Shown here one piece after another: positions 13,203 through 26,703 of a DNA stretch of 64,000 bases. Location of the stretch: NCBI GenBank assembly GCA_013398955.1, contig VWPU01005228.1, positions 567,383-631,382 on the forward strand, written 5' to 3'. Position 1 is the stretch's first letter; each line of letters opens with the position of its first letter. The notes under the pieces were generated by a model. It searched no databases. It was given only the letters and a program-made list of their open reading frames with translations, and had not been told where the DNA came from. Origin of the DNA: Callaeas wilsoni. Taxonomy: Eukaryota; Chordata; Aves; Passeriformes; Callaeidae. Both the position numbers and the translations under genes were made by a program.

Positions 13203-13245
13203 TTATTTCTTCTTTTTTTTTTCTTTTTTTTTTCTTTTTTTTTAA
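13203..13245. repeat. T-rich polypyrimidine tract
   Basis: A run of T broken only by single C bases (TTTCTTCT10CT10CT9-like pattern), about 43 bases long. Confidence 0.85.
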
Positions 13246-16173
13246 TTTCTGAGAAGGAGGGCAAGGGCAGATGATACACTATTGCACTACTTTCTGTACA
13301 TTTTTCTCAATAATTTAAACAAAAAAAAATATTACTTATGAAAGTGAAAAACAGAATGTCTGCTAAAGGATAAAAAGTGTTACTTAATTAAGCTAAAGAA
13401 AATATATAATTGAAGACGTAAATTGAGAACAAAACATGGTGTGGAAATGTTATGCTTAGTAGAAACAGTAAAAGTGGCAAATGAAGATTGTATTTAAAAT
13501 ATTCTGTCAGTTTGCTATACCCACTACACAGAGAATGCAGCAAATACATATCATTTTTTCCTAGTGTTCTATAATAGTGGTGTATATTTATAAATTATAC
13601 TATAGAATTTAATCAGATAGTCCGTCTATTTGAGGGCAACAACCACATATGAATGACTATGTAGAATATTTCTCATTGAAACAATGCTAAAACTATGCTA
13701 CTAAAACTACAGAAAAGAAATTGATTTTGTATGTTTTCCATGGTGGAAACATGGATTATCAAATAGGAAAAATCTATATACACTGAACAAGTAGTTTCAG
13801 TTTTTTCCAGTTTTTGATAGCTGAAATGTAACAAATCTATTTTGAAAGGGCTCTAGCTATTTAGGTCCTTAATTAGGTGATTATATGCAAAATTTAAATT
13901 GAAATGTTCTCTTAAAACTTGTTTTTATAAACTAAAATACATTTTCAGTTAATGCAATTTTCGTGTCTTTCAATAAATGAGAGATTTAGAATACTGCAGT
14001 AGGAAGCAGTAAATAAGACATTGGATCTGCATTCTTACTGCATTTTCAAAGTAATAATTTCCCATATATTCTGAAGTACCCAAATTCAGGTTCCTTTATA
14101 AAGTTGAATTAGGAACAAGTAAGACATCAAGACTTGTGGAAGAAATCAGACTAGATGATAACAGTGATCTTTTTAGCCTTATACTTTTTTCAGTTGTTTT
14201 TAAATACCAGAGAAAATTAAAAGTGGTTTTCACCTCACCTAAAATTGGACAGTAGATAACTATCTGTATCTGAGCTAGACCTCCTTAGCACTTGTACAAT
14301 TGAGAAAAAAAGGTGTGTTTCAGGACAGTTCATCTTATCTTGTTTAGAAATGGCTAATTCTCTACAGAGACTAAAGAATTGTAGGGCCACTAATTCAAAC
14401 ATAAGCATCAATTTGTAAGATTCACATTTATTTACTCACTTTAACCTCTGTAAAACAATGAAGTAGTAATTAGCAATGCTAGAATAAGAATTTCTAGAGT
14501 GCTCTTTTTATTTTTCATCTTATTAACTGTTTTCAGAGGAACAAACTCCGACGTTCACAGAAGGCCATATCACAGACTTTTGTTTACCTCTCTCTCAGCT
14601 GTTACTCCACCTATATGAAACTGGGGAATTCTGCTTACAGAATTCTTGCAAAGATAATTATCAGCCTGGTTTAGGAACTAGAAGTGCAGATCTCGACATG
14701 TACATAAACAAACAAAAAATATAGCTGTACCTATACTTTGCTCATTTTTTCAATGCATAGAAAACACTGACATCATCTGTTTGCCTTTAGCACTATCCCA
14801 TTTTTACTCACAAATAATTCACATGATGTTTGTCTTATTTTATGGTCTTAGTTTTTTTTCCTCAGGTGTACATCTTTTAAAGAAAACTGTGGGGGTTTTA
14901 TCTCTCTTTGGGTTTTTTTCCATTTAAATCTTCATTTGCCTTCATGATTCATATTAGTTTAATTTTCTTTTTTTCCAGGAAACCTGATTAAATGAAAGCC
15001 AATTCTGCTAGGGGAAGAGAAAGGAAATGCCTTCCTCTTGCAATATTATGAGTTATCAGAGTAGTCAGAAAACAATTTATTATTCATACATTTGTCCTTG
15101 AATTGGTCAGTTTCACAGAGGTTGGCAAAAACATCGAAATTGTATATACACTTTGCTGTTGCAACACTCGTTTTTATTTGTGCATTAAACAATACCCATC
15201 TTTGCCATGTAGCAATTAAATGTTTGATGTTATTCCATTGTTTCTACCCTCTTGTTTTACGGTAATTTTAACATTAATTTTAGACATCTGAGAAATCATT
15301 TAGGAAAAGTCTATAGAAATGAATATCAATGTAACAGTTTGGTCTCCTAAAACATATGGTATTCTCAGTCCTAAAGTATTTATTTCAACCTGTAATCCTC
15401 ATGGTTCAGAATGACATGAGAATACTCACTAGGAAGATGTTAAATTATAGTCAGACATCTCACAAATGTAATGAAGTATCTCCTAGACTGATATCAGAAC
15501 TATTAGCCATATGGAGAATGAAATATTAAAAATTTTTATCGATAAAAAACAATAAAATTTTTTGTAGCAGAAAAAAAAAATTGTCTGTAAATATCATACT
15601 TTGACAGAAAATTAAGAGAAAAAAAAAACCAAAGACTTCCAAAACATAAATGGAAGCAAGATATCTAGTATGGAAAATTGGTAGAACTACTTAAATATGT
15701 ACTTTGTGTATTCCTCTTGAATGAGAGTTCATATTGTCTTTTCACTTTTCAGGTGTATTACTTTGAAATGCATGAACCACATAGATATTTACTTAAACCT
15801 GATTTCATTGCTAAGAATATAAGGTTCAAGTTAAAGCACATCTAAACTGTCACTGTGTACACATAGGTGTATGTTTTGTCAAAAAGATACAGGTACAGAT
15901 TAATAATAATACACAAATAACTGTGGTCATTCTCAGCTGGTGTGGAGAGCAGCTGTGAGCATTTGAAGACAATCAGCCATCATCACCAGTTTGCATTCTG
16001 GCCAGCTGTACTCCATGTGTGTCACATTTATCCATATCACTTTATCTCTATTCTCTCTGTCAATCTCTGCCTCCATATGAAGGGCAATCAGGAAAGTAGT
16101 CACTTTTTATTAATGAAATTTCCATCAACTAGAAAAAACATAACATTAAAAATATTACTTTTTTATAGTAAAT

Positions 16174-16239
16174 AGAAGAGAGAAAGAGAGAGAGAGAAAG
16201 AGAAAGAAAGAGTGAGAGAAAAAAAGAGAGAAAGAAAGA
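16174..16239. repeat. GA-rich purine tract
   Basis: About 66 bases of almost pure A and G (agaagagagaaagagagaga... gagaaaaaaagagagaaagaaag) with one T. It is a decayed (GA)n/(GAAA)n microsatellite that follows an open frame ending at 16175 without any apparent link. Confidence 0.85.
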
Positions 16240-18384
16240 TCAGAATATGGCTTAGAGGCTATAGTTTTCATTGACAGTTTGGAACTTAGACATTTTTATT
16301 GTTTTGTGTGCAATAAAAATACTCTTTGGTCAGTCACAGAGGACAAATCTTCAACTCAGATATAACTCTATGTCAGTCGAGAATTTTTCTCCATTTTTTT
16401 TTGCATTAGTAACTCAGATAAAAAAGAGGTTTTTTGGTGGAGTGGTGTTTTTATTTGTGGAGAGAAGCTTCATTGCTCTGAGGTATTTCTTTCCCAAATA
16501 GTTAGAGAATTAAAACTCAGTTTAAAGAATTTACTTCAGCTCTGGATTATTTGCTATTTTCCATCTCTCAATTAAATAATGTGTAGAACTATAACTGAAA
16601 TTATGCTGGTGCTTGTCACCTTGCACTAGGAAACCTAATCCTGTATTTACCTTTAATTGTGCTCTGAAACCTATTATTTTCAAGATTCTAAACTAGGTGT
16701 TCTCAGCCCAAGGTAGCTAATTAAAAGTATCTTGATACAGCATGCGCACAGAAAACTACTGAATAATACATGAAGATTGACTGAAGTCAATTTCTTTACA
16801 TTTTTATCTTTTATTCATTAGGAATTTTCAGAAAAACAAGGTCTGTTAAGGCAAAAATAAAATACCACCATACTTTCAGTCTTTTATAGTAGAGCCTAAA
16901 GTGTTGTGAAATAGCAATGGCTACATCTGAACATATGGAAAGCTGAAAAACATATTCTATTAAATATTTTCATTCATTGTACCAGCACCTGGACTCACAC
17001 TTTTCATTTTGTTACACTGATTTTTAAGCAATAACATAAACCATCCTTGTGATGTTTTCTTTCACAATGCAGATCACTTGCCTACAAGAATAAAAAAAAG
17101 GGAATTACAATAGAGATTATTTTATCCTAAATTTGGAAACTATCTTTTTTCGCTATGGTTGCTGTTTGAGTTTGGGGTTTTTATTGTTTTATTTTTTCTT
17201 TTTCAAAAAGAAAACTTTGGTTTTTGAAGTGCCTCTCAAGGAATTTTTCAGTCTTTTATGTCTTTAAGCTGTTAATATTTTAAAGACATATACTTTTTAT
17301 ATTAAGCCTCTCAGTTAGCTGAGTGTAGACAACAGAAACAAGTTTTGCCAGTTTAGAAATACATTGTGAAAGACTTTGAGCACATCTATGTCTCACATAG
17401 TGTAAACTTTAAGTTCTCACCTTTCAGAAGATCAACTTCTGCTTCCTAGACTTCACTCACAAAAGCCTCAGCACTACTGCATTTAAGAGAGATCCATGGC
17501 AGCGTAGTTTAATTCAGCAGCAAACATTAAATTCACCTTTTTTGGATATATTTAGTGTATTCTCAGCCAGTTTACTAGACTGATTACATATTGCATTTCA
17601 AGCAAAGTTTTTAAGTTAACTATTTGACTGTTTAACTAATCTGAAAAGCAACTGTGCTTTCAGCAGCAGTATTTTGTTACATTCATATGGGATTTTATAT
17701 TTTCTGCTGATACACATGGTACCATGTATTGATGAAGATTGAAAGTTAAAAAGTGCTTTCAGTTTGTTAATTTCTGTTTTTATTTGTTTACTTGGACTTC
17801 AGAGAGGAAAGCTCATATGCAAAAAAATTACATTTTATAATATACCAATTTTTTCATTAAATAACTGCTTTTCTAGAAGTAACAAGTGGAAAAACCAAGA
17901 CTGACTCAGGTTGTTATTTGAACAACATAATTTTGCTTAAAAATTCTGGTCCACTTTTTACCAGTGGACTAAGCATTCAACAGAGCCCTGTGATGATTAT
18001 GACTGATATTAGATAATACAAACTTCTGAAATGCTAAAGACTGCAACTATTATTAATTAGCATAATCCTAACCACGATCAGTTGTGATTATCACTTCAAT
18101 GTGAGCAGTGCTAAAAATATGTAGTGCAGAACACATTATTTTAATACTGTAGGTAGCCATTATGTATATTATGAATTTTGCAGTCTTGGAAGTATTTGAA
18201 TCAAGATATGGCATGGTTCTAAAAGGTAATCCAAGGTTATCAACCAACACAATAGATTCTGATGGCATTTACTACACATGCTATGCAACCAGAAAGACCA
18301 CCTTATCATAATGGTGTCTTTGGCCCGAAAACATGGGGTTCTAAGGACATAGGTTTTAAGTTAAATAAACAAAACTCCCCCATC

Positions 18385-18448
18385 AAGAGAGAAGGGAAGA
18401 GACGAGAAGAGAAAAGATGAGAAGAGAAGAGGAAGAGGAAGAGAAAAT
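18385..18448. repeat. GA-rich purine tract (GAGAA)n-like
   Basis: About 64 bases of A and G with an approximate five-base period (gagaagagaaaagatgagaagagaagagg). It is an imperfect pentanucleotide microsatellite. Confidence 0.8.
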
Positions 18449-20793
18449 AAAAACCACAAGCAACCCTCAAAACCAAATAAAATCCCCTATTATTTCAGAA
18501 AAGTTCCATTTAGAGGGCATTTAAAGAAAGGTCTTACATTTCAAATAGTCTTCCAAAGAATGAATTAAAAAAAAAAAAAAACAGAAAAAAATCTGATTAG
18601 AGGAGGAGTCAGTTGAACCTGGATTCCATTCTTTCATTGTGACACACAGTATAAGCTTTCTATTATCTTACTTTAGACATTTAAAGTATAGATACCTACA
18701 CCTAAACATAGACTTCCTTTACAGGTAAGGGAAAAATGTAGAATTTCTGAATGGAAATAATTCCATCTAACGTTGATATTTAGTCATATGAACAACACCT
18801 TAACCAGCACCTATTTCTCTACACAAGGCCGAGGGAGTCATGAGGGACCAGCTGAGATATCCACACTGACCGTGTAGTATTTAAAATTAAATAAAGTCTA
18901 TCACACTTAATATGATTTGTGTAAGGAGTTTTAAAACATATTTTGTTTCATGTAGAAATAGCTGTAAAAAAAATATTGGAGTGTGTGCTCAGAAATGACA
19001 CTATGAGGATTCGTGAATGCATGGTGTGAAGGGATTTAGCGTTTAAGGATGAGTGCTCTTTATACTGAATATACTGAAACATTAAAGTTTTCCAGCAGCG
19101 ATTACTATGTAAAATAATTGCAGTCTTGAAGGCATACACTAAATTTTGCATTTTTGATATATTGTTTGCATTTCTTATTTTAATATGTGACTTACACTTA
19201 GACTTACACCTGAAGTTTTAAAGGCTTTGTACACATGATTAGTTTCATTAATTGAATTAAGAAATCCATGCAGATGTTCCTTTTTCTCTGCTACTTTAAA
19301 TGAAAAGTTCAGGTAGAAAAATGATAATAACGTCTGCACATTTTTGTAAATTTATTTGCATGCAGTTTTATTTAAAAATTAATTTTGCATTGTAGATACA
19401 TCTTAGCTAGTACTGATGCACGGTGTTCAGTTCTCAGTATAATTGCATTTTAAGAAATATTGATGCATTAACATATACAGATTGTATTCTAGGCTAACAA
19501 GAACAAAGTTTAATTAAGCACTAAATATGTTTTGAAATAATGCCTGTTTCCTTTCAGATTTCATTTACAGATACAATAATTATATTTTTATTTATGTAGT
19601 AGTGAAATACTGTTCTAGAGATTACAATGCAATACTAAAGTAAACGTAGTCTGTAAGACACATCTATTTTATTCACACTGCTAACATCTAGAAAACCTAA
19701 TGATGTCAATGATCTCTCTGGTTTTCACCATCTTTCTTTGTTTACTAGTCTTTCAGTATCAACACAATCTCACATTTACAAATACAGAAAGGAATAATGT
19801 ATTACATTCAAAATGAAAAAAAAATATAAATGACAACTGTAACAGATATAATAGTGGAAAGAAGGGTTTTGAAGCTCAAATATACAAATTTTCTTTCTGC
19901 AACTTTTGCAAGATTCAGCATGCACAAAATAATTTGTTAGTAATTAGATGAGTAATTTTTGATATCTGATTAAAAAACATGGTGGATGTAGTCCTATAGG
20001 GCTCTGAAGACTTTTCTCGTTAGCATTTGTGGTCTATCAAGATACATTATATAACAAAACAAAGGTATTACGTATGACTATGCAGGGGTTTAGACAGATA
20101 TAAAGATGGATAGATAGGCTGATAGATCAAAGAGAGTGGTGTGTGTTTGTATACATATACCTATATCTCAATACCCTGCTGCCCCTGCAAACTCTACTGG
20201 TAAAATACCCCAACAAAGTGAAAAAAGCTAGAATGTGACATTTCATTAAAGTCACACTGCTAGATTCTAACACCTATGCAATAGTACATCATGTGTATGT
20301 ATGGGTAGATGATATTTTTTCCCCTGTATTTAGTCATAAAAGTTTTCTCAAAAGACCTAGCGATACTCCAAAAAGTGCTCAAAAAGGTTCTTCTTAAGCA
20401 CTGTACTTGAATTCCTACAGTCAACCAAAGGCACATTCTGAAGTTTCTTCCTACATTCCTTATTTAAAACTGAGATCTGACTAGATATTTGGCAGCTGCG
20501 ATAACAGTATTTTCCCTAGTGACCTGGAAATTTAAGAAGCTTTTAATATTTACATAAAAATATCTCTGCTTCACCTTCAGTAACAAAAACCACCACAAAA
20601 ACCCTACGGAAAAGAAATTAAATATAAACTGACACATTTTGTTTAACTCTTGTTGCTGGCATTTCTCATTTTTGAGCTCTCCAGAAACAGTTTTGAACAC
20701 ACTAAAATTTTTCAGGCTTAGGCTTTTTTAAGTGAAAAGCCATACGCATTCAACAATCTGTCTGTTACCTGTATTTTTTCCTAGTTCATGACG

Positions 20794-21386
20794 TGTCATG
20801 GTTTAAGTCCAGAAAAAAAACAAGCCCTACCCAGCTGTTTGCTCACTCCTCCACCAGTGGGATCAGGGAGAGTATCAGGAGGCAAGGACATAGAAAATTC
20901 CTAGGTTAAGATAAAGACAGTTTTATAGGGAAAGCAAAACCCACGGACACAAGCAAAGCAAAACAAGGAATTAATTCACTGCTTCCCATAGGCAGGCAGG
21001 TGTTCAGTCATCTCCAGGAGAGCACAGCTCCATCCTGCGTATTGGTGGCTTCTGAAGACAAGTGCCATCACTCCAAATGTCCCTTGCTTCCTCTTTTTTT
21101 CCCCCATTTTATATACTGACCATGACACCATATGGTCTGGAATGTCCCTTTGGTCAGTTTGGGTCAGCTGTCCTTGCTGTGTCTCCTCGCAGCCTCCCAT
21201 GCACCACCAATTTCCTTGTCAGCTTGGCAGTAGAAAAACAGAAAAGGCCTTGGCTCTGTGCAAGCCCTGCTCAGCAGTAACAAAAACACCTCTATATTAT
21301 CAAACTTATGTTCAGCAAAAATCTAAAACACAGCCCCATACCAGCCACTGGGAAGGAAATTAATACTATCCCAGCCAAAACTAGCA
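20794..21386 (-). mobile_element. Solo endogenous retroviral LTR, type B, copy 1
   Basis: The interval begins TGTCATGGTTTAAGTCC and ends CCAAAACTAGCA on the plus strand, giving TG...CA termini. Its sense strand is minus: read that way it has a TATA box at 21107-21115, the block corresponding to plus-strand 'cctttggtcagtttgggtcagctgtcc' upstream of it, and a poly(A)-signal-like 'cctataaaactgtc' downstream near 20920. The same blocks in the same order occur at 23961-24420, so this is a repeated family. I recognise it as a common bird LTR; the class (ERVL-like is my guess) needs a library search. Flanking bases (tgacg on the left, tatga on the right) do not give a clean target duplication. No primer-binding site or gag/pol sequence adjoins it. 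Open frames on both strands here are LTR sequence. Confidence 0.85.
21107..21115 (-). promoter_or_regulatory. TATA box of LTR B copy 1
   Basis: The minus strand reads gtcagTATATAAAAtggggg. It lies about 270 bases from the LTR's minus-strand 5' end, as expected for the U3 promoter. The second copy has CATAAAG at this point and has lost the box. Confidence 0.7.
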
Positions 21387-23960
21387 TATGAAACTACACA
21401 GAATTTCACATTTCACATGCACACTCTGTCCAGTTTCCCTAAATTCAGGTTTTCTTGCCACAGTCACCTACTCTTTCTGAATTTAAGTGGATAAAGTTGC
21501 AAAGGTAAGCTTTCAAATTAAGGAATTGACATTATGAATTGGATTCAGTTTTTCCTGGATACAAAATACTATGTGGGTGCCATCAAGTTGGAATATAAAT
21601 TTAAGAAAACACTTAATGTGGGTGAATACTGATATCTGTAGGTTTGGTTACCTTTGTCAAATTTCTATATATACGGTTATTACCATTGTCACATAAAAAC
21701 CATTGTAATGGTAAGCCAGATGTAAAGTTCAACTATTGGATAAAACTTAATCCAAACTTATTTTATTGGTATCTTCTTGGAAGACAGAGAAAGAATAAAT
21801 ACAGAAGAACAAAATGCAAAGTATCTCTGATTGTGAGGGATTTCTTATATATATATGAATATCATACACAGAAACAGAAATGAGATTAAAAAGAAGTTTT
21901 TGTGGGGTTCATTTTGGGTAATATTTTCTTTGAGGTTATTTTTATGTGTATGAATAGCTCATTTCACTGCTGAATTTTGGGATAAATGAAATGCAAATGT
22001 TGCTTGTAGTGATATTTTTGATGTTGTTTTACAGCAGGTGAGCAGTAATTACATTTCCATCTGTGCCCTTTTTTTTTTCTGTGTACATACTGAACTTGCC
22101 TTACAAGTTGTTCTATCCTTTTAAGAAATATTCCGTAAAAGAAATACCATTCACACAGACCGATGGGATAACAGATGGTTTTAATTCTTGTCTATAAAAA
22201 AAAATATATTAAAATATAGGCAAGTCAGTTAGAGTGAGGTTTCTAGGAAGGCTTTTCAAGGGTGAAACTTTAGATCCTTTGAAATCTGTTTACACTTATC
22301 TAGGAGAGGTAGTCTGGATCTTCTTATATAACAATGCCTAAATGTTCTGGGTCACCGCTACAGTGTTAAATGCTCTGCTTCAAGGAGTAATTCCTGGCCT
22401 TCAAGGCCAAGTAATACAGCATGAGATACATCCATGCAGAAAGCCCCCACCACAGGTGGCTGATTGCATGCCATACATACTGGATGGTCAGAGAATTTCT
22501 TTTGGATACATGACCCTAAACTGTATACATTTGGGTTACAGAAACTGGAAGCTGAAATCATGTCTGATATGACATACGGATTGAACCTCAGTTCACCAGA
22601 ATTTCCACTGCCTAAAACTGAGGATTTAAAGCTCGTGCCATGATGTATACCAAAAAGACATTTTTGGGAGCTTGTAAATATTATAAACAAGCTACGACTA
22701 AATTGGAAACCATGTAATGTCATGCTTAAATCTTACTGAGAGCTGGAATGAATTAAACATTAATTAAACATATTCTCCACAGAGACTTTGTTTCGGGGAG
22801 AACTAGCTGGTTTAAAGAAAATCAGTTTGGTTTTGGTACTTCTTCAATAATGTCAGAAAAATGGTTTACACTTTCAAACCAAATGCCCATCCACAAGAGT
22901 GTAATACTAAAATTATCTTCTCCTCCTTTTTCAGTAATCATCAGTTCCCAGAAGAGAATTCAATATTACTAAACTTCAGAGGAAAGAGCTAAAATACAGT
23001 CTGAACTATGCTAACACTTGTTAGCTTGCTAATTTTCAGTCTTCTTAATACAGATTTCCTAGATTGCATTTCATAGAAATCTCTGATATTCAGAGATTTA
23101 CATCAAAAAAAAGTCCTGTTGAAAACTTCCGTACATTATTTCATTATTATTTATTATATTATTTACTGTTTATAATATTTATAATTAATATAATGTTTAC
23201 AATTATTATTTATAATATTTACAAACATTATTAAATTTTTAATATTTTGATGTTGCAGTACCTAAATTAAATGTTTCTTCTCATAATGACTTAAGCAGGT
23301 TGTTTGAATTTGAAAAATCCATACATTATGACCATAAATCTAGTTTATCCAGAACTTCGTCTTCCCACCTACAAGTAAAACAAAATATGGTATCACCCCA
23401 ATAGAGGAGTTTCAAGGTCTTCATATGATACATAAAATTAAAAACCAAAAGCAATATCATAACACATTAGCAATGAAAATATATACTGGCCAAGAATCAC
23501 TGCTTTAAAAACTGCTTTAACCTTTTTCTAAGTGAAGTAGCAGCAATCTTCCTGTTAGGTTAACATCAGCAAGAAGTTGTCTGCAGAATTACAGTTCTGG
23601 AAATTATATAGAGAGATGTGTGGATGTATGCCAGGTTTACCATATTTCCTAAGCTTACACTACCGTCACTTCCCAAATCAATTTCTTTGAAATGTTCAAA
23701 AGCCTCCTTCCTGTTCGGTGGGATACAGGATGCTCCAAGTCACCTTTTGACACTACAGACTGAGATTTTTATTTAAACAACAAAAAAAAGATACCAGAAT
23801 TAGAGCACAGTAAAATACAATTAGTTGTGGTCACATACCTATAGATTTCTTGCTTGTAATAGTGTTGATAACAGCAGAAACTGTTGTATGCTAAGACTTA
23901 GAAGAATTTAGATTTCAAATATTAAAAAGTGTTTTCTTTGACCTATACAAGCACTAGTTT
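21387..23960. other. Sequence between the two type B LTRs, no retroviral genes
   Basis: This 2.6 kb lies between two LTRs of the same family and orientation but shows no gag, pol or env motif, no primer-binding site next to 23961 and no polypurine tract next to 21386. I read it as host DNA between independent solo LTRs. A patch at 22340-22730 is richer in G and C than its surroundings and open in one frame on each strand (76 and 121 codons); I do not recognise either product. An AT-only patch lies at 23139-23225. Confidence 0.6.
23139..23225. repeat. AT-rich (TAT/ATT) low-complexity tract
   Basis: Repeated 'tttataatattta' and 'aattattatttataatattta' strings with only a few C or G bases over about 85 bases. 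Confidence 0.7.
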
Positions 23961-24420
23961 TGTGGTTTAGCCACAGGTGACAGCTCAGTCCTACACTGTC
24001 ACTTCCTCACTCCCTAAATTGTAATGGGAAGGTGAATCAGAAGTTAACAGTGAGAAAACTCATGGGTTGAGACAAATTCAGTTTAATAGGTACAGCGGCT
24101 TGGGAAGACAAACACCATCACTCCCCCTTCCTTCTTCTTCCCCACTTTATGTGCTGAGCATGATGCCATGTGCTACGGGATATCCCTTTGGTCATTTGGG
24201 GTCAGCTGTCCCTTCTGCATCCCCTCATAAAGTCTTGTCCACCCCCAGCCTCCTTGCTGGTGGGGTGGGGTGAGAGGCAGAGAAAGCCTTGGCCGCGTGT
24301 AAGCACTGCTCAGCAATATCTAAAACATCCTTGCATTATTACAGTTATCAGCAAGTATCCAAGACACATCTTCATACCAGTTACTATGAAGAAAATTAAC
24401 TATTCCAGACAAAACCAGAA
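23961..24420 (-). mobile_element. Solo endogenous retroviral LTR, type B, copy 2 (internally deleted)
   Basis: This interval follows the type B LTR at 20794-21386 block by block: 'tgtggttta' at the start, 'ctcatgggttgagacaaattcagtttaatagg', 'ccctttggtcatttggggtcagctgtcc', 'gccttggccgcgtgtaagcactgctcagcaat', and 'taccagttactatgaagaaaattaacta' near the end. It is about 130 bases shorter because most of the segment between the poly(A) region and the transcription-start region is missing (copy 1 about 20925-21040, here one short join near 24090). The TATA box is degraded to CATAAAG near 24150. Sense strand is minus. The plus-strand open frames at 24067-24427 are LTR sequence. Confidence 0.8.
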
Positions 24421-26703
24421 AAAATAGAGTAGATTTCCACTGTCTAGATTCCATCAGAATTCCTAATTGCTCATGCAGAAGTTTTATAACGTACACCATT
24501 TTCCTAGTGGCAATAGTAGAAAAGTCAGTGTCCATCAGACATAGCCTAAGTTGATAAAGAGGCTACTTCCCTTTTCTCACTCAAAACCATACCCACATTC
24601 AGAGTATCAGACTAAATAAATTAAGTATACACACATTTTCCTTGCATATAAAAATATTTCTAACCTATTCCAACTATTTTGCCATTATTTACACATTTTT
24701 TCTGAGGAAAAAATAAGGTATTTTAACACACAATGAAAATTTTCCCTCAATATGAAATATTGTGGAGTTAGTAATGTTAGTTTCTAAAAACAATAACTGT
24801 ACAAGTAATTTGTAGGTGTCATGCCAAGAAAAATACCTCTAAAAATTCTAAGAATTTGTTGAAAATAACAATCATATTAATATAGATATAAAAAAAAATT
24901 CTGGTATTTTCAGCTTTATTCTTGACACCAATTATAAGAATACTAAATGTAACATAGAGCAGAAGGCACATATACAATATATAGCATACATCCTAGATAT
25001 TTTTCCATGTGTTTTTATGGAGCTTTTAGGCCATATGAATTATTGGTTGGATTTTAATTCATCACTTTATTTACTTGTGTGACGATAACAGAAATTAATT
25101 ATAAGCACATATATCAAATTGGTTCCTAAAGAATGCAATTAATTTCACTCTAATCTGAAAGCTGTGGATTTTTTGTCATCTACTTACAAACAGTCAATGA
25201 AATAGTGAAAAAATATTAAATGATGCAATATGACTAGATTAAGGAGTTATTTTCAAGTTCAGTAAGCATGGCCAAATGGATGAGTTTCCTTAAGAAGTAT
25301 TTGCTGTGTGCTAGTTATTGCTCAATACTCTATTTTTTTCAATATAATATCTAAACAAAATAAAATTAATTGAAGAAACAATGAGGCACAGTGAATTTAA
25401 ATTTGTGATGTAGTAGTACAAACTTGTGTAAAGGGGAAGGAAATTCTGTGAACTCATACCAAACAATAACTGAAACTGAGAGCAGTTTTCCTGACAATTA
25501 TAAAGTAATACACAGAGTTCAAAATCCTAAAGTTAGGCATGGAATAAATTCAACTGAAATGCAGCGTGACTGCCAGGTGACCTTGGGACTTTTTAACACT
25601 CCTTTTGTCTGTCTAGACATTGCCAGAAAACATCTTTAATGAGTAGACAAAGCTAAGATACACACAGATATAGATTAGTATAATTTTTTTTAATGAGAAC
25701 TGTCTTATGAACTTTACATATTTTATATAAGAGTACCATTCTACAAGAGCCTACTTACTGTAGACACTACACAAAAGTAGCACTAAAACACCAGAAATAA
25801 TTTGTAAAAAATTGCCAGTTAAAATATAAATACAGTGGCGAGGTGTATGGAAAAATTTCTGGTTTACTCTACTATTTTCACAAGAATATTTTCACACTTC
25901 TCTTTCTCATCACAATAATTCTAGCAGCAAAAAATAGGTTGATACCTAGAATAAAATTCTCAGACTTGAAAAAAACAATGGAAAACCATGATGCAGATAT
26001 CTGGGCTTAAGCTGGCTAGCCATGTCCAAGAAAGGAGAAAAAACTATATAATATTTAAATTTAAGAAGAGAAAATGAGCTCCATAGATATTAAATCTAAC
26101 ACCATGTCTTCTAACCTACACAAAAACTACCACTGTTTTGTTTTGGTTTTGGGTTTTTTTTCTCCAGTAAGTGCTATACTTTGAAGACCATTATTGGATA
26201 CCACAACAGGCTTCCTTCTTCTTTCCTCTAAAACGATGTTGTTAGCATACTATCAAATGCTTGTTATATAATTTTCATTGCTCATATTTTAGTTTTCTCT
26301 GGTTTGTCTAAACCATCATCAAAATTAGAGGCAACAAGCAAGCAAGAACAACCCTTTAGGGGACACCTTCTGTACCACTTTACAATCAACATTGCAAATA
26401 ACACATTCCATGAGAGAATCTTCCCTTCTAGTGAAATCTTCTTCTTTCTCTTTATCTTTTTTTCCTCTTTGTTTCCCCATTTTTTTTCCTTTTTTTTTTT
26501 TTTTGTGTGTACATGCTTTGCAGAAGATTCTAACATCTTCCTGTTGTATTTCTATTGACTGACATATTAATGAATATTTGCAACATATTCATTTGGGTTT
26601 TCTTTCCAGAGTACAACATCTTCCACATTTTTTTACTATTTTAATAATTTCAGATAATTTCTACAAGATACATATTTTGAGTTATAATACTGCCCTTATA
26701 ACA
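24421..26703. other. AT-rich non-coding stretch
   Basis: I see no gene or recognisable mobile element. A T-rich tract at 26448-26510 (ttctttctctttatctttttttcc... ttttgtgtgt) gives spurious Phe-rich and Lys-rich frames on the two strands. Confidence 0.6.

Larger units (their letters stand above)
10931..20793. other. AT-rich non-coding stretch, no gene seen
   Basis: No gene, LTR or CR1 copy was recognised across this stretch. It contains simple tracts listed separately (12474, 13203, 16174, 18385) and a GATA-rich patch at 20096-20130. Two overlapping plus-strand frames at 11980-12234 have a hydrophobic middle but no recognisable domain, splice context or start context and are probably chance. 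Confidence 0.6.

Noticed and set aside
20794..24420. A shortened provirus with two LTRs
   Set aside because: No primer-binding site beside 23961, no polypurine tract beside 21386 and no gag/pol/env sequence between; the LTRs differ in structure.
26282..26558. Lys-rich (minus) and Phe-rich (plus) 84-codon frames
   Set aside because: Both are translations of a T-rich low-complexity tract.
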